Shown in pieces: positions 1-6,049 of a stretch of DNA of 9,563 bases. The translations under genes and the position numbers were made by a program. The notes below the pieces were generated by a model. That model had not been told where the DNA came from. It worked only from the letters and a program-made list of their open reading frames with translations, and ran no database searches. The stretch's first letter is position 1; every line of letters starts with the position of its first letter. This DNA is from Betaproteobacteria bacterium (lineage in GTDB: Bacteria > Pseudomonadota > Gammaproteobacteria > Burkholderiales > SG8-41): NCBI GenBank assembly GCA_021414185.1, contig JAIOOZ010000579.1, positions 1 to 9,563 of the forward strand, read 5' to 3'.

Positions 1-588
1 GAATGGGGCAACAAGCGCAAAGGCACCAACACCAAGCCGCCGCAGAAAGCCGACGTTGGTTACCGCTCGAACAACGCATTGATCGCGACTAATGAAACGA
101 TAGTCATACCCGCCGATTCGCCCGGTCCCGTTCAATACGAAGGCGAACTGGTCGCGGTCATCGGCAAGCAGGCGCGCAACCTGTCCGAAGCCGATGCGCT
201 CTCGTGCGTGCTCGGCTACACGCTGGGAAACGACGTCAGCGACCGCGGCTGGCAGGCATCCGACCGCACGCTGTGGCGCGCAAAAAACTGCGATACATGG
301 AAGCCGATGGGGCCTTTCATCACGACCGGGCTCGACCCGATGGCGCTTACCGTGTCGGTGAACATCAACGGCGCGCAGGCCGCTGAGTACACGACCGACA
401 AGATGTTGTTCTCCGCGCAGCACTACATCGCGGAGATTTCGAAATACATGACCTTGTGGCCGGGCGACGTGATCTGGCTGGGCACGGACAATCCGACGCT
501 GCCTGATCTCAAGCATGGCGACGTCTGCGAGATTATCCAGAAGGACATCGGCGTGCTGCGTAACCCGGTGGTGCGCGCCGGCGCTTGA
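1..588 (+). CDS. Fumarylacetoacetate hydrolase (FAH) family protein, 5' end outside window
   Basis: The frame is open from base 1, giving 195 residues to a TGA stop; family members are usually about 280 residues, so roughly 85 N-terminal residues lie upstream. The FAH core is clear. The metal-binding pair sits in YEGELVAVIGK (E47 and E49 of the visible part) and the third ligand is D78 in GNDVSDRGWQ; the spacing of 29 residues from E49 to D78 is that of the family. FAH-family enzymes are cytoplasmic and use Mg/Mn to hydrolyse, decarboxylate, hydrate or isomerise oxo-acids, often at the end of aromatic or sugar-acid pathways. The exact reaction cannot be told from this fragment. A TTG at position 79 could be mistaken for a start, but the homology continues upstream of it (VGYRSNNAL). 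The gene ends 10 bases before the end of the oppositely directed SDR gene, so it probably belongs to a separate rightward operon. Confidence 0.93.
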   Translation, partial: EWGNKRKGTNTKPPQKADVGYRSNNALIATNETIVIPADSPGPVQYEGELVAVIGKQARNLSEADALSCVLGYTLGNDVSDRGWQASDRTLWRAKNCDTWKPMGPFITTGLDPMALTVSVNINGAQAAEYTTDKMLFSAQHYIAEISKYMTLWPGDVIWLGTDNPTLPDLKHGDVCEIIQKDIGVLRNPVVRAGA

Positions 589-596
589 GCGCGCCG
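579..596. terminator. GC-rich inverted repeat between convergent genes, possible weak terminator
   Basis: CGGCGC (579-584) and GCGCCG (591-596) form a perfect 6-bp stem around a 6-base loop that contains the FAH stop codon. It lies exactly where the rightward FAH gene meets the leftward SDR gene. Neither side has a run of T, so it is not a classical rho-independent terminator. In DNA this rich in GCGC a stem of this size can occur by chance. Confidence 0.2.
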
Positions 597-598
597 CG

Positions 599-1375
599 CT
601 AATACATCATCTGCGCGCCGTTGACGTGCAGCGTCTGGCCGCTGATAAAGCTGCTCGCGGGACTGCACAGGAAGCGCACGGCGGCGGCGACTTCTTCTGG
701 CTCGCCCTTGCGGCCGAGCGGAACGTTCTTGCTCGGCGACGGCCGTTCCGTGATCTCTTCGCCCGCGGCCGCGGTATTCATCTGGCCGGGCGATACGCAG
801 TTGACGCGGATGTTGTATTGCGCGAGATCGAGCGCCAACGCACGCGTCATGCCGACCAGCCCATGCTTGACGACCGAGCCGTGCACGCGGTTCTTGGCGC
901 CCGATAGCGCCATCATGCCGCCCAGCGTGACGATGGCGCCGCCGCCGGCCTTGATCATGTGCGGCAGGCAGGCCTTGGCGAGGTGAAACGAACCGTCGAG
1001 CGTAATGCCGAGGATGCCTTTCCATTCGTCGAAGCTCATGTCGGCGAACGGCGTCTGCTTGCGCACCGACGCGTTGATGACGAGCATGTCGAGCCGCCCG
1101 AACTTCTTGACGGTGGCTTCGACCATTGCGTTGACTGCTTTCGCATCCGCGACGTCGGCGACGAAAGTTTCAGCCTGTCCGCCCGCGGCATTGATTTCCT
1201 TGACGATCTTTTCGCCGGCCTCGCGCGAGACGCGCGAATTGACCGCGACCGACGCGCCGCCCGCGGCGAGCGCCAGCGCGATCGAGCGCCCGATGTTGCG
1301 TGTAGCGCCAGTAACCAGCGCGACCTTGCCCTTGAATTCGTTGCCCGGCTGCAAAGCAGCGTCCTGAATAGCCAT
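599..1375 (-). CDS. SDR-fold protein lacking the usual catalytic Asn, Ser and Tyr
   Basis: The product has 258 residues, a normal length for a classical short-chain dehydrogenase/reductase. The Rossmann nucleotide-binding part is intact: TGATRNIG (22-29), NSR after the second strand (46-48, suggesting NADP preference), D74 and the SPG turn (195-197). The catalytic part is not. Aligned without gaps to the family, and to the other SDR in this window, the tetrad Asn is T125 (ITL instead of VNL), the Ser is G153 (TLGGMM instead of NISS) and the Tyr of YxxxK is G166 (GSVVK); only K170 remains. NNAG has become INAS (100-103) and the C-terminal DGG is NGA (252-254). A strong Shine-Dalgarno GGGAGGA stands 6 bases before ATG 1375, and the frame has no breaks. 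It follows Bug 4 by 84 bases. It may be a non-enzymatic binding protein, or an enzyme with an altered mechanism; dehydrogenase activity should not be assumed. Confidence 0.9.
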   Translation of the reverse strand: MAIQDAALQPGNEFKGKVALVTGATRNIGRSIALALAAGGASVAVNSRVSREAGEKIVKEINAAGGQAETFVADVADAKAVNAMVEATVKKFGRLDMLVINASVRKQTPFADMSFDEWKGILGITLDGSFHLAKACLPHMIKAGGGAIVTLGGMMALSGAKNRVHGSVVKHGLVGMTRALALDLAQYNIRVNCVSPGQMNTAAAGEEITERPSPSKNVPLGRKGEPEEVAAAVRFLCSPASSFISGQTLHVNGAQMMY

Positions 1376-1416
1376 GTGTTTCCTCCCGATGAAAATCTGT
1401 TGTTTTCGACCAAGCG

Positions 1417-1428
1417 CGCAATCTACAC
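1417..1428 (-). repeat. 12-bp direct repeat, copy 1, upstream of the SDR gene
   Basis: On the minus strand this reads GTGTAGATTGCG, 42 bases upstream of the SDR start. An identical copy lies upstream of Bug 4 (2456-2467). In both copies GCAC (minus strand; here 1443-1446) stands exactly 14 bases upstream. TAGATT inside it matches a sigma-70 -10 box at 4 of 6 positions. It could be a shared promoter or operator element that lets the SDR be transcribed separately from Bug 4. The repeat is seen directly; its function is inferred. Confidence 0.5.
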
Positions 1429-1459
1429 GGATTTCAACGCTTGTGCCGGTTCGGCTTCG

Positions 1460-2434
1460 TCACTCAACCGCGATGCGCGCTTTCTTGACAACCTCCGACC
1501 AGCGGCTGATGTCGGCAGCGATACGTTCCTGGAATTCCGCGGGACTGGTCGCGCGCGCATCGATGCCGGCGGCAAGCAGCCGCTCCTTCATGTCCGGCAA
1601 AGCGACCAGCGCGACGAGCTCGGCATTCAGACGCTTGATGATGGCAGCCGGCGTGGCTTTCGGCGCGAGCAGCCCGTACCAGCCGTCGACCTCGAAACCG
1701 GGAACCCCGGCTTCAGCGATAGTCGGCACGTCGGGCAGCGCAGCCGTACGCTGCTTCGTAGTGACACCCAGCGCCCGCACCCTGCCCGCCCTGATCTGCG
1801 CGCTGCCTGAAGCCACGCCGGAAAAAAATCCCGCGACCTGGCCGCCGATCACATCGGTCAGCGCCGGTCCGCCGCCCTTGTACGTGATGGCCACCATGTC
1901 AATGCCGGCGAGCACTTTGAAGAGTTCGCCGGCAAGATGCGTGGCGTTGCCGTGGCCGGTATACGCATAATTGAGCTGGCCGGGCTTCGCTTTGGCGAGC
2001 GCAATGAACTCCGCTATCGTCTTTGCCGGGACTGCCGGATTCACGACCAGCACGTAGGCGCCGTTGCCTATCAAGCCGATGGCCGCGAAATCGTTGAGCG
2101 TGTCGTACGGCAGTTTGCGCGTGACCGACGGCGAGATGGCGTGGCCGGCGGGCTCGATCATTATGGTGTAGCCGTCGGGCACTGCCTTGGCGACGATGTC
2201 CGTGCCGATGATCGCGTTCGCGCCGCCGCGGTTGTCGACAACCACCTGCTGGCCGAGACGCTCGCCCAGGCGCGAGGCGACTATGCGCCCTATTACGTCG
2301 ACAGCGCCGCCCGGTGGAAAGGGCACAATCAGGCGCACCGGCTTGTTGGGATAAGGCCCCGGTTGCGCCGCGGCTGCGCCCGCGAGCGTGAATCCGACAG
2401 CCAGCGTCAAAGCAAGCATGCGTGGATATGCCAT
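1460..2434 (-). CDS. Bug/TctC-family periplasmic solute-binding protein (Bug 4)
   Basis: The product has 324 residues, typical of Bug receptors of the tripartite tricarboxylate transporter (TTT) family, which bind small carboxylates in the periplasm. Residues 1-23 are a signal peptide with an AAAAQ cleavage region. Family landmarks follow: PFPPGGAVD (38-46, first ligand loop), VDNRGGAN (66-73), DGYT (87-90), GHGNATH (160-166, second ligand loop), YKGGGP (185-190), and the LPDVPTIAEAG and C-terminal helices. The ATG at 2434 is well supported: GAGGAGGAG lies 4-5 bases upstream (2439-2447). No TctA or TctB membrane partner is present, so it must borrow one or act only as a sensor. Its first loop (GGAVDVIGR) and YKGGGP context (AITYKGGGP rather than HVPYKGGGP) differ from the other three Bug proteins here, so a different ligand is likely. 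It probably heads a two-gene unit with the SDR downstream. Confidence 0.95.
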   Translation of the reverse strand: MAYPRMLALTLAVGFTLAGAAAAQPGPYPNKPVRLIVPFPPGGAVDVIGRIVASRLGERLGQQVVVDNRGGANAIIGTDIVAKAVPDGYTIMIEPAGHAISPSVTRKLPYDTLNDFAAIGLIGNGAYVLVVNPAVPAKTIAEFIALAKAKPGQLNYAYTGHGNATHLAGELFKVLAGIDMVAITYKGGGPALTDVIGGQVAGFFSGVASGSAQIRAGRVRALGVTTKQRTAALPDVPTIAEAGVPGFEVDGWYGLLAPKATPAAIIKRLNAELVALVALPDMKERLLAAGIDARATSPAEFQERIAADISRWSEVVKKARIAVE

Positions 2435-2691
2435 TACGCTCCTCCTCGTTTTCCACGCAATCTACACCGAATGCAGCGGCCGTGCAGCCTTGGGACGAGC
2501 TATGGATTGCCGCGCGTACCAGAACGCCCATGCGATCAGCACGCCCTGCAAAGCACATAGGTCCATCCAATGGAGATGTTTGTCGGGTTCAAGCCAGGTC
2601 ACCAGACTGATTACCGACTCTTCGCCGGGTTTCTTACCCGTTACAACTCAAGTCCGGGCGGGCACGGTACTGGCCTGCTCAGGAGCCTCCG
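2435..2691. other. Intergenic region between Bug 4 and the broken CMD gene
   Basis: These 257 bases separate diverging reading directions and should hold the leftward promoter for Bug 4 and perhaps an old rightward promoter for the CMD gene. Seen here are the Bug 4 Shine-Dalgarno (2439-2447), the second copy of the 12-bp repeat (2456-2467), a short inverted repeat TCCAT-CCA-ATGGA (2562-2574) and CGGGT-TTCTT-ACCCG (2626-2640). No convincing -35/-10 pair stands out on either strand, and no coding segment was recognised. Confidence 0.4.
2456..2467 (-). repeat. 12-bp direct repeat, copy 2, upstream of Bug 4
   Basis: On the minus strand this reads GTGTAGATTGCG, 22 bases upstream of the Bug 4 ATG, followed by an AT-rich GGAAAA and the Shine-Dalgarno. 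GCAC (2482-2485) stands 14 bases upstream, as in copy 1. If TAGATT were a -10 box, transcription would start about 20 bases before the ATG, a plausible 5' leader. No good -35 box is visible. Confidence 0.5.
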
Positions 2692-3049
2692 TTGTCAAAT
2701 GAAACGGTTCATCGAGATCACTTAACCAGGAGAACACGCAACAAGACAAGAAGAACGGCCCTTGCGCGCAAGGGCGAAGAAATCCGGCGCAAGGTGCACG
2801 GCAACGCGCATGTCGATGCGGTGTATCGCGATGCCGAGCCGTTCATGGCCATGTTCCAGGACATGCCTGCGCGCCGGGTGGACCCAAAAAGAAATCGGTG
2901 AAATATTGCTGCACGCGTATTGCTACGCGGGAGTCTACGCATCCCTCAGCAGTTTCATGGTTGCCCAGGAATCATTTGCAGAGGTGGCTGCCGGGCAAGT
3001 GTCCAGGCAACGCAAGCGCGCGCCCGCCGCCCGCCGCGCGGGCAGATGA
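2692..3049 (+). pseudogene. Carboxymuconolactone decarboxylase family pseudogene (internal deletion and frameshift)
   Basis: Two pieces of one CMD-type protein lie in different frames. The first (frame of 2692, to about 2865) reads KGEEIRRKVHGNAHVDA followed by FMAMFQDM, which is the N-terminal signature of gamma-carboxymuconolactone decarboxylases. The second (frame +2, from about 2870 to the TGA at 3047-3049) reads AGWTQKEIGEILLHAYCY and then AGVYASLSSFMVAQESFAE, the family's C-terminal helices. The middle of the protein, about 50 residues with the RSL and EL..H active-site helices, is missing, and the join changes frame. The first frame then stops at 2901. Intact relatives are about 125-130 residues. 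CMDs decarboxylate muconolactones in aromatic catabolism or act as AhpD-like proteins. A TTG at 2692 has AGGAG 7 bases upstream; a second AGGAG at 2728-2732 has no good start after it, so the original start is uncertain. It is the only rightward gene among leftward ones. Confidence 0.8.
3029..3043. other. GC-rich inverted repeat at the 3' end of the CMD pseudogene
   Basis: GCCCGC (3029-3034) and GCGGGC (3038-3043) form a 6-bp stem with a 3-base loop, followed on the plus strand by a short TTTT at 3050-3053, six bases after the stem. It could be a remnant rightward terminator placed between the pseudogene and the converging PhyH gene. The tight loop and short, distant T-run make this weak. Confidence 0.25.
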
Positions 3050-3091
3050 TTTTGTTGTCGCTATTTTCCTTTAAGGACCCGCGCCACGCGA

Positions 3092-3952
3092 TCAGGAAGC
3101 AGCAGCAAACAACTTTGCCTTGAGCGCAACCTGTTCGTCGCGCGCCTGGTTATAGCGCGCGATTGCATCCTGGCGAAACGGCTCGACTGCAGGATCGAAG
3201 TCCGCGCTTACCCGTGGCTCGTGGTCAAAATGATTGTAGCGGTCGACTCCGCGCACCAGCATGGCGGTATGGCGCACGGTGCCGGTGCACTGCACCGACG
3301 TCGGTATATAGCTGACCCCAAGCCCGATGCGTCGCCGCGCCGAATGATTCGGCTCTGAAAAATGCACCAGCCACGTATGGTGGAGCGACATTTCGCCGGG
3401 CTGCAGCGATATGCTTTTCACTACCTTGGCGTCGACGGGCTCGACGATATGCTGGCCTTTGGAAAGAAGGCTCCCGCTGCCAGGCTGCTCACCGTGCCTG
3501 AGTTGGCCCAACTTGTGGCTGCCGGGCACGTACTTGACGTTGCCGTTGTCTTCCACACTGTCCGTCAACGCAATCCATGCCGTAATCTGTACCGCGGGAT
3601 CGAGCGGGAAATACGTTGAATCCTGGTGCCAGCCGACAAACGACGAGTCGTGCGCGTCCTTAATCCAGAGCGTGAGGTTGTAGAGCAGAATATCGGGGCC
3701 AATGATGTCTTCAACTGCATCCAGCACGGCCTCATGATTGACCAGCTCGTCGACCCACTTGAGCGCCAGATGCGGCTTGGTGCGCAGGACCTTGCGAAAA
3801 GAGGGCCCATGGGATGCCTCTCCCTTCTCGATCTCCAGATAGCATTTGCGGGCCAATTCTGCGGGCAGCACCCTGATGGGATGGGTCGCCCCTTCGTCTT
3901 CGTATTGCCTGACCTGCGCGGGGGTTAGTAGTTTCGGCATCGGTTCCCTCAT
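3092..3952 (-). CDS. Phytanoyl-CoA dioxygenase (PhyH) family Fe(II)/2-oxoglutarate oxygenase
   Basis: The product has 286 residues from ATG 3952. The iron site is WHQDSTYF (H109 and D111) with the distal H197 in LVHFSEPNHS; R208, eleven residues on, is the expected 2-oxoglutarate anchor. NGNVKYVPGSHKLG (136-149) is the usual PhyH segment between them. Such cytoplasmic enzymes hydroxylate a substrate while converting 2-oxoglutarate to succinate and CO2; substrates range from acyl-CoAs to free amino and organic acids, so none can be named here. The first ATG overlaps the Bug 3 stop as ATGA, implying translational coupling. A second ATG at 3940 (residue 5) has a better Shine-Dalgarno, GAGGG at 3946-3950 with 5-base spacing, so a 282-residue form starting MPKLLTPAQ may be the real one. 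All iron ligands are present and the enzyme should be active. Confidence 0.95.
   Translation of the reverse strand: MREPMPKLLTPAQVRQYEDEGATHPIRVLPAELARKCYLEIEKGEASHGPSFRKVLRTKPHLALKWVDELVNHEAVLDAVEDIIGPDILLYNLTLWIKDAHDSSFVGWHQDSTYFPLDPAVQITAWIALTDSVEDNGNVKYVPGSHKLGQLRHGEQPGSGSLLSKGQHIVEPVDAKVVKSISLQPGEMSLHHTWLVHFSEPNHSARRRIGLGVSYIPTSVQCTGTVRHTAMLVRGVDRYNHFDHEPRVSADFDPAVEPFRQDAIARYNQARDEQVALKAKLFAAAS
3946..3952 (-). promoter_or_regulatory. ATGA overlap and internal Shine-Dalgarno deciding the PhyH start
   Basis: On the minus strand the Bug 3 stop and the first PhyH start share ATGA (3952-3949). GAGGG (3950-3946) begins on that overlap and stands 5 bases before the second ATG (3940-3938). Ribosomes ending on Bug 3 would sit directly on both starts. 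The spacing favours the second ATG; the overlap favours the first. Confidence 0.55.
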
Positions 3953-4953
3953 TCTTCAATCCTGATATTTGCCCTGCGAATCACATCCGCCCACTTCCGG
4001 GCTTCGGCGCGTGCATATCGCGTCAATTCCGCGGGAGTACTGCCGAACGGATCAACGCCCAGCGCGACAAACCGCTCCTTGATATCCGGGTCGTCGCGCA
4101 GAATGTTCACCGTGACCGTGTTCAAGGTCGAGATGACCGCGGCCAGCGTAGTCGCCGGCGCCAGCAAACCAAACCAGGAGAGCGATTCGTAACCGGGCAA
4201 CCCTGCCTCGGCAAACGTCGGTACGTCAGGCAGCAACTGCGTGCGTTTCGCGTCGGCCACTGCGAGCGCCCGGAGCTTTCCCGACCTGATCGGCCCTATG
4301 GCCGGCGGCAAATCGTTGATCATCATCTGCACTTCGCCCGCCATGAGCGCGAACCCCGCCGGCCCGCCGCCTTTATAGGGCACATGAGCGACCTGCGGGA
4401 TGCCGGCGACGATTTTGAATAATTCTGCCGACAGGTGAACCGAGGTGCCGTTGCCCGACGAAGCAATGGAGAGTTTTCCCGGATTGGCTTTGGCGTAATC
4501 AATGAGGTCCTTCAGCGTCGTCACCGGCAGGCTGGGCGTAACCATGAGCACGAACGGCCCTTTGGCCAGCAGCGTAATCGGCGCAAAGTCGCGGGAAATA
4601 TCGTAGTTGAGCTTGTGGTACAGGCTTTCATTGATCGCCAGCGTGCTCGTCGTGCCAACCACCAGCGTATAACCGTCAGGCACCGCCTTGGCGGCGATTT
4701 CAGTACCGATCGTCCCACCGGCGCCGGCCCGGTTGTCGACAATGATTTGCTGTCCGAGCTTTTGCGAAAGTTTCTGGCCTACGACGCGCGCCAGCACGTC
4801 GGTAGATCCGCCCGCCGCAAACGGTACGATCAGGCGTATCGGCTTATAAGGATAGGTCTGCGCCAGCGACGAAAACGAACTAACGCCGAGCGCGAAGATC
4901 ACCGCAGCCAGGATCGCGCGCTGCATAATTGCTTTGTTTATCGAAATCGTCAT
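3949..4953 (-). CDS. Bug/TctC-family periplasmic solute-binding protein (Bug 3)
   Basis: With the ATG at 4953 the product has 334 residues. A signal peptide covers about residues 1-32 (hydrophobic stretch AILAAVIFALGV, cleavage near SSLAQ). Family landmarks: PFAAGGSTD (44-52), VDNRAGAGG (72-80), DGYT (93-96), GNGTSVH (167-173) and VPYKGGGP (191-198). The frame also runs upstream to a TTG at 5007, but that would put 18 polar residues before the signal peptide, so it was rejected. An ATG at 4926 (residue 10) would give a shorter, still workable signal peptide but has no Shine-Dalgarno; a GGAG lies just before 4953, though close. Its first loop lacks the usual proline (AAGG instead of PPGG). It is stop-start coupled to PhyH, which suggests that receptor and oxygenase are made together and may serve the same compound or a related one. 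No TctA/TctB partner is nearby. Confidence 0.93.
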   Translation of the reverse strand: MTISINKAIMQRAILAAVIFALGVSSFSSLAQTYPYKPIRLIVPFAAGGSTDVLARVVGQKLSQKLGQQIIVDNRAGAGGTIGTEIAAKAVPDGYTLVVGTTSTLAINESLYHKLNYDISRDFAPITLLAKGPFVLMVTPSLPVTTLKDLIDYAKANPGKLSIASSGNGTSVHLSAELFKIVAGIPQVAHVPYKGGGPAGFALMAGEVQMMINDLPPAIGPIRSGKLRALAVADAKRTQLLPDVPTFAEAGLPGYESLSWFGLLAPATTLAAVISTLNTVTVNILRDDPDIKERFVALGVDPFGSTPAELTRYARAEARKWADVIRRANIRIEE

Positions 4954-4977
4954 ATCTCCATCCCCAGCGCATGTGAA

Positions 4978-4995
4978 GCGCGACGGCGGTCGCGC
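4978..4995. other. Perfect 7-bp intercistronic hairpin between Bug 2 and Bug 3
   Basis: GCGCGAC (4978-4984), loop GGCG, and GTCGCGC (4989-4995) form a perfect stem with a tetraloop in the 109-base gap between two Bug genes. On the minus strand, the direction of these genes, the stem is followed by only two T, so full termination is not expected. It may protect the upstream message or lower read-through into Bug 3. On the plus strand a TTTT follows, but no rightward gene ends here. Confidence 0.45.
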
Positions 4996-5062
4996 GCTTT
5001 TCGGCAACCGGAACCACCGACATAGTCGCCGCTTTTCCGTTGGCAGCGGACGAGCATGATCG

Positions 5063-6034
5063 CTACGAGTCCGGTCGAATATTGGCGGACTTGATCACCC
5101 TGCTCCAGCGCGCAATGTCCGCCTTGATGAATGCGTCAAACTCCTGCGGCGTATTCTTGCCGAAGGCCTGCCCATCGCTTGCGAAGCGTTCCTGCACGTC
5201 GGGCAGCCTGATAATGCGATTGACTTCGGCATTGAGCCGGTCGACGATGGCCCGCGGTGAGCCGGCAGGGGCCAGCAAACCAATCCAGTTCACGGCGACG
5301 AACTGGGGCAGACCGGATTCAATCACGGTCGGCAATTCGGGCATGCGCGGGTCACGTTTCTGCGATCCAATGGCGAGCGCCTTGAGCCGCTTGTCGCGGA
5401 TATATCCTATCGTCGCGGTCATGTCCGAAAACATCAGATTTACCTGCCCGCCAAGCAGGTCCGTCAGCGCCGGCCCGGTACCCTTGTATGGGACGTGCAA
5501 CACCTTGATATCGGCCATCATGCCGAGCATTTCGGTCGCCAGATGTCCCGGACTGCCGACGCCGGCGGAAGCGAAAGTGATTTTTCCGGGGCGCGCCTTC
5601 GCGAACTCTACAAGTTCACTCAGGCGCCCCGGCGCCATCGATGGGTGCGCAACCAATACATAATAAACCGGCGCCGCCAGCGCTACGCCAACGACGTCCC
5701 GCGTCGGATTGAACGCAATGTCCTGATACAAAGACGGGTTGATGGTGATCGGCCCCGCCGACGCCATGTAAAGCGTGTAACCATCGGGCACTGCACGCGC
5801 CACAATCTGTGAAGCTATGTTGCCGTTTGCGCCGGCACGATTGTCGATGAGCACTTGCTGGCCCCATTGCTCGGTCAACTTTTGGCCGACCAAGCGGGCC
5901 ACGATATCGCCGCCGCCGCCGGGTGGAAATGGCACAACCATGCGAATCGGCTTGGCAGGATATGGCTGGCCCAGACAAGCCGCGCATGACAGTGCGGCGG
6001 CGAGTAAGGCCGTTATGCGCAGTAAAGTGGTCAA
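5063..6034 (-). CDS. Bug/TctC-family periplasmic solute-binding protein (Bug 2)
   Basis: The product has 323 residues. The start is a TTG at 6034, chosen because GGAGG stands 8 bases upstream, no ATG lies nearby, and the signal peptide begins right there. That signal peptide is unusual: the n-region has a single basic residue (R6), and the cleavage area is Cys-rich (SCAACLGQPYP, 16-26). It does not fit a clean lipobox, so signal peptidase I cleavage before QPYP is my guess. Landmarks: PFPPGGGGD (35-43), IDNRAGANGNIA (63-74), DGYT (84-87), GVGSPGH (158-164), VPYKGTGP (181-188; KGTGP instead of the usual KGGGP). It shares the GGxD-I and GNIA features with Bug 1 and these two are probably the closest pair, though clearly divergent. 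It follows the classical SDR after only 15 bases, so the two are surely co-transcribed. Confidence 0.94.
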   Translation of the reverse strand: MTTLLRITALLAAALSCAACLGQPYPAKPIRMVVPFPPGGGGDIVARLVGQKLTEQWGQQVLIDNRAGANGNIASQIVARAVPDGYTLYMASAGPITINPSLYQDIAFNPTRDVVGVALAAPVYYVLVAHPSMAPGRLSELVEFAKARPGKITFASAGVGSPGHLATEMLGMMADIKVLHVPYKGTGPALTDLLGGQVNLMFSDMTATIGYIRDKRLKALAIGSQKRDPRMPELPTVIESGLPQFVAVNWIGLLAPAGSPRAIVDRLNAEVNRIIRLPDVQERFASDGQAFGKNTPQEFDAFIKADIARWSRVIKSANIRPDS

Positions 6035-6047
6035 ACTGTCGTCCTCC
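6035..6047 (-). promoter_or_regulatory. Shine-Dalgarno supporting the TTG start of Bug 2
   Basis: On the minus strand GGAGG (6047-6043) is followed by 8 bases and TTG (6034-6032). The site sits immediately after the TAG stop of the upstream SDR gene (6050). It is the reason for accepting a non-ATG start. Confidence 0.7.
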
Positions 6048-6049
6048 GG

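Noticed and set aside
959..1810. Long plus-strand open frame (283 codons) across the SDR and Bug 4 genes
   Set aside because: It is antisense to two well-supported genes, spans their intergenic gap, and its translation is rich in Arg/Asp/Ala with no family motif; typical of GC-rich shadow frames.
1429..2485. Sigma-54 promoters upstream of the SDR and Bug 4 (CGGCAC-N5-TTGA and CTGCAC-N5-CTGC)
   Set aside because: Each lacks one of the two near-invariant dinucleotides (GC at -12 or GG at -24), and no sigma-54 activator gene is nearby.
2562..2574. Inverted repeat TCCAT-CCA-ATGGA before the CMD pseudogene as an operator
   Set aside because: Only 5-bp arms, no second copy recognised in the window; within what chance gives.
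2626..2640. CGGGT-TTCTT-ACCCG hairpin as a terminator
   Set aside because: Short stem, no T-run after it on either strand, and no gene ending there.
3949..5007. Longer version of Bug 3 starting at TTG 5007
   Set aside because: It would add 18 polar residues before the signal peptide and runs through the intercistronic hairpin; the ATG at 4953 fits the family better.
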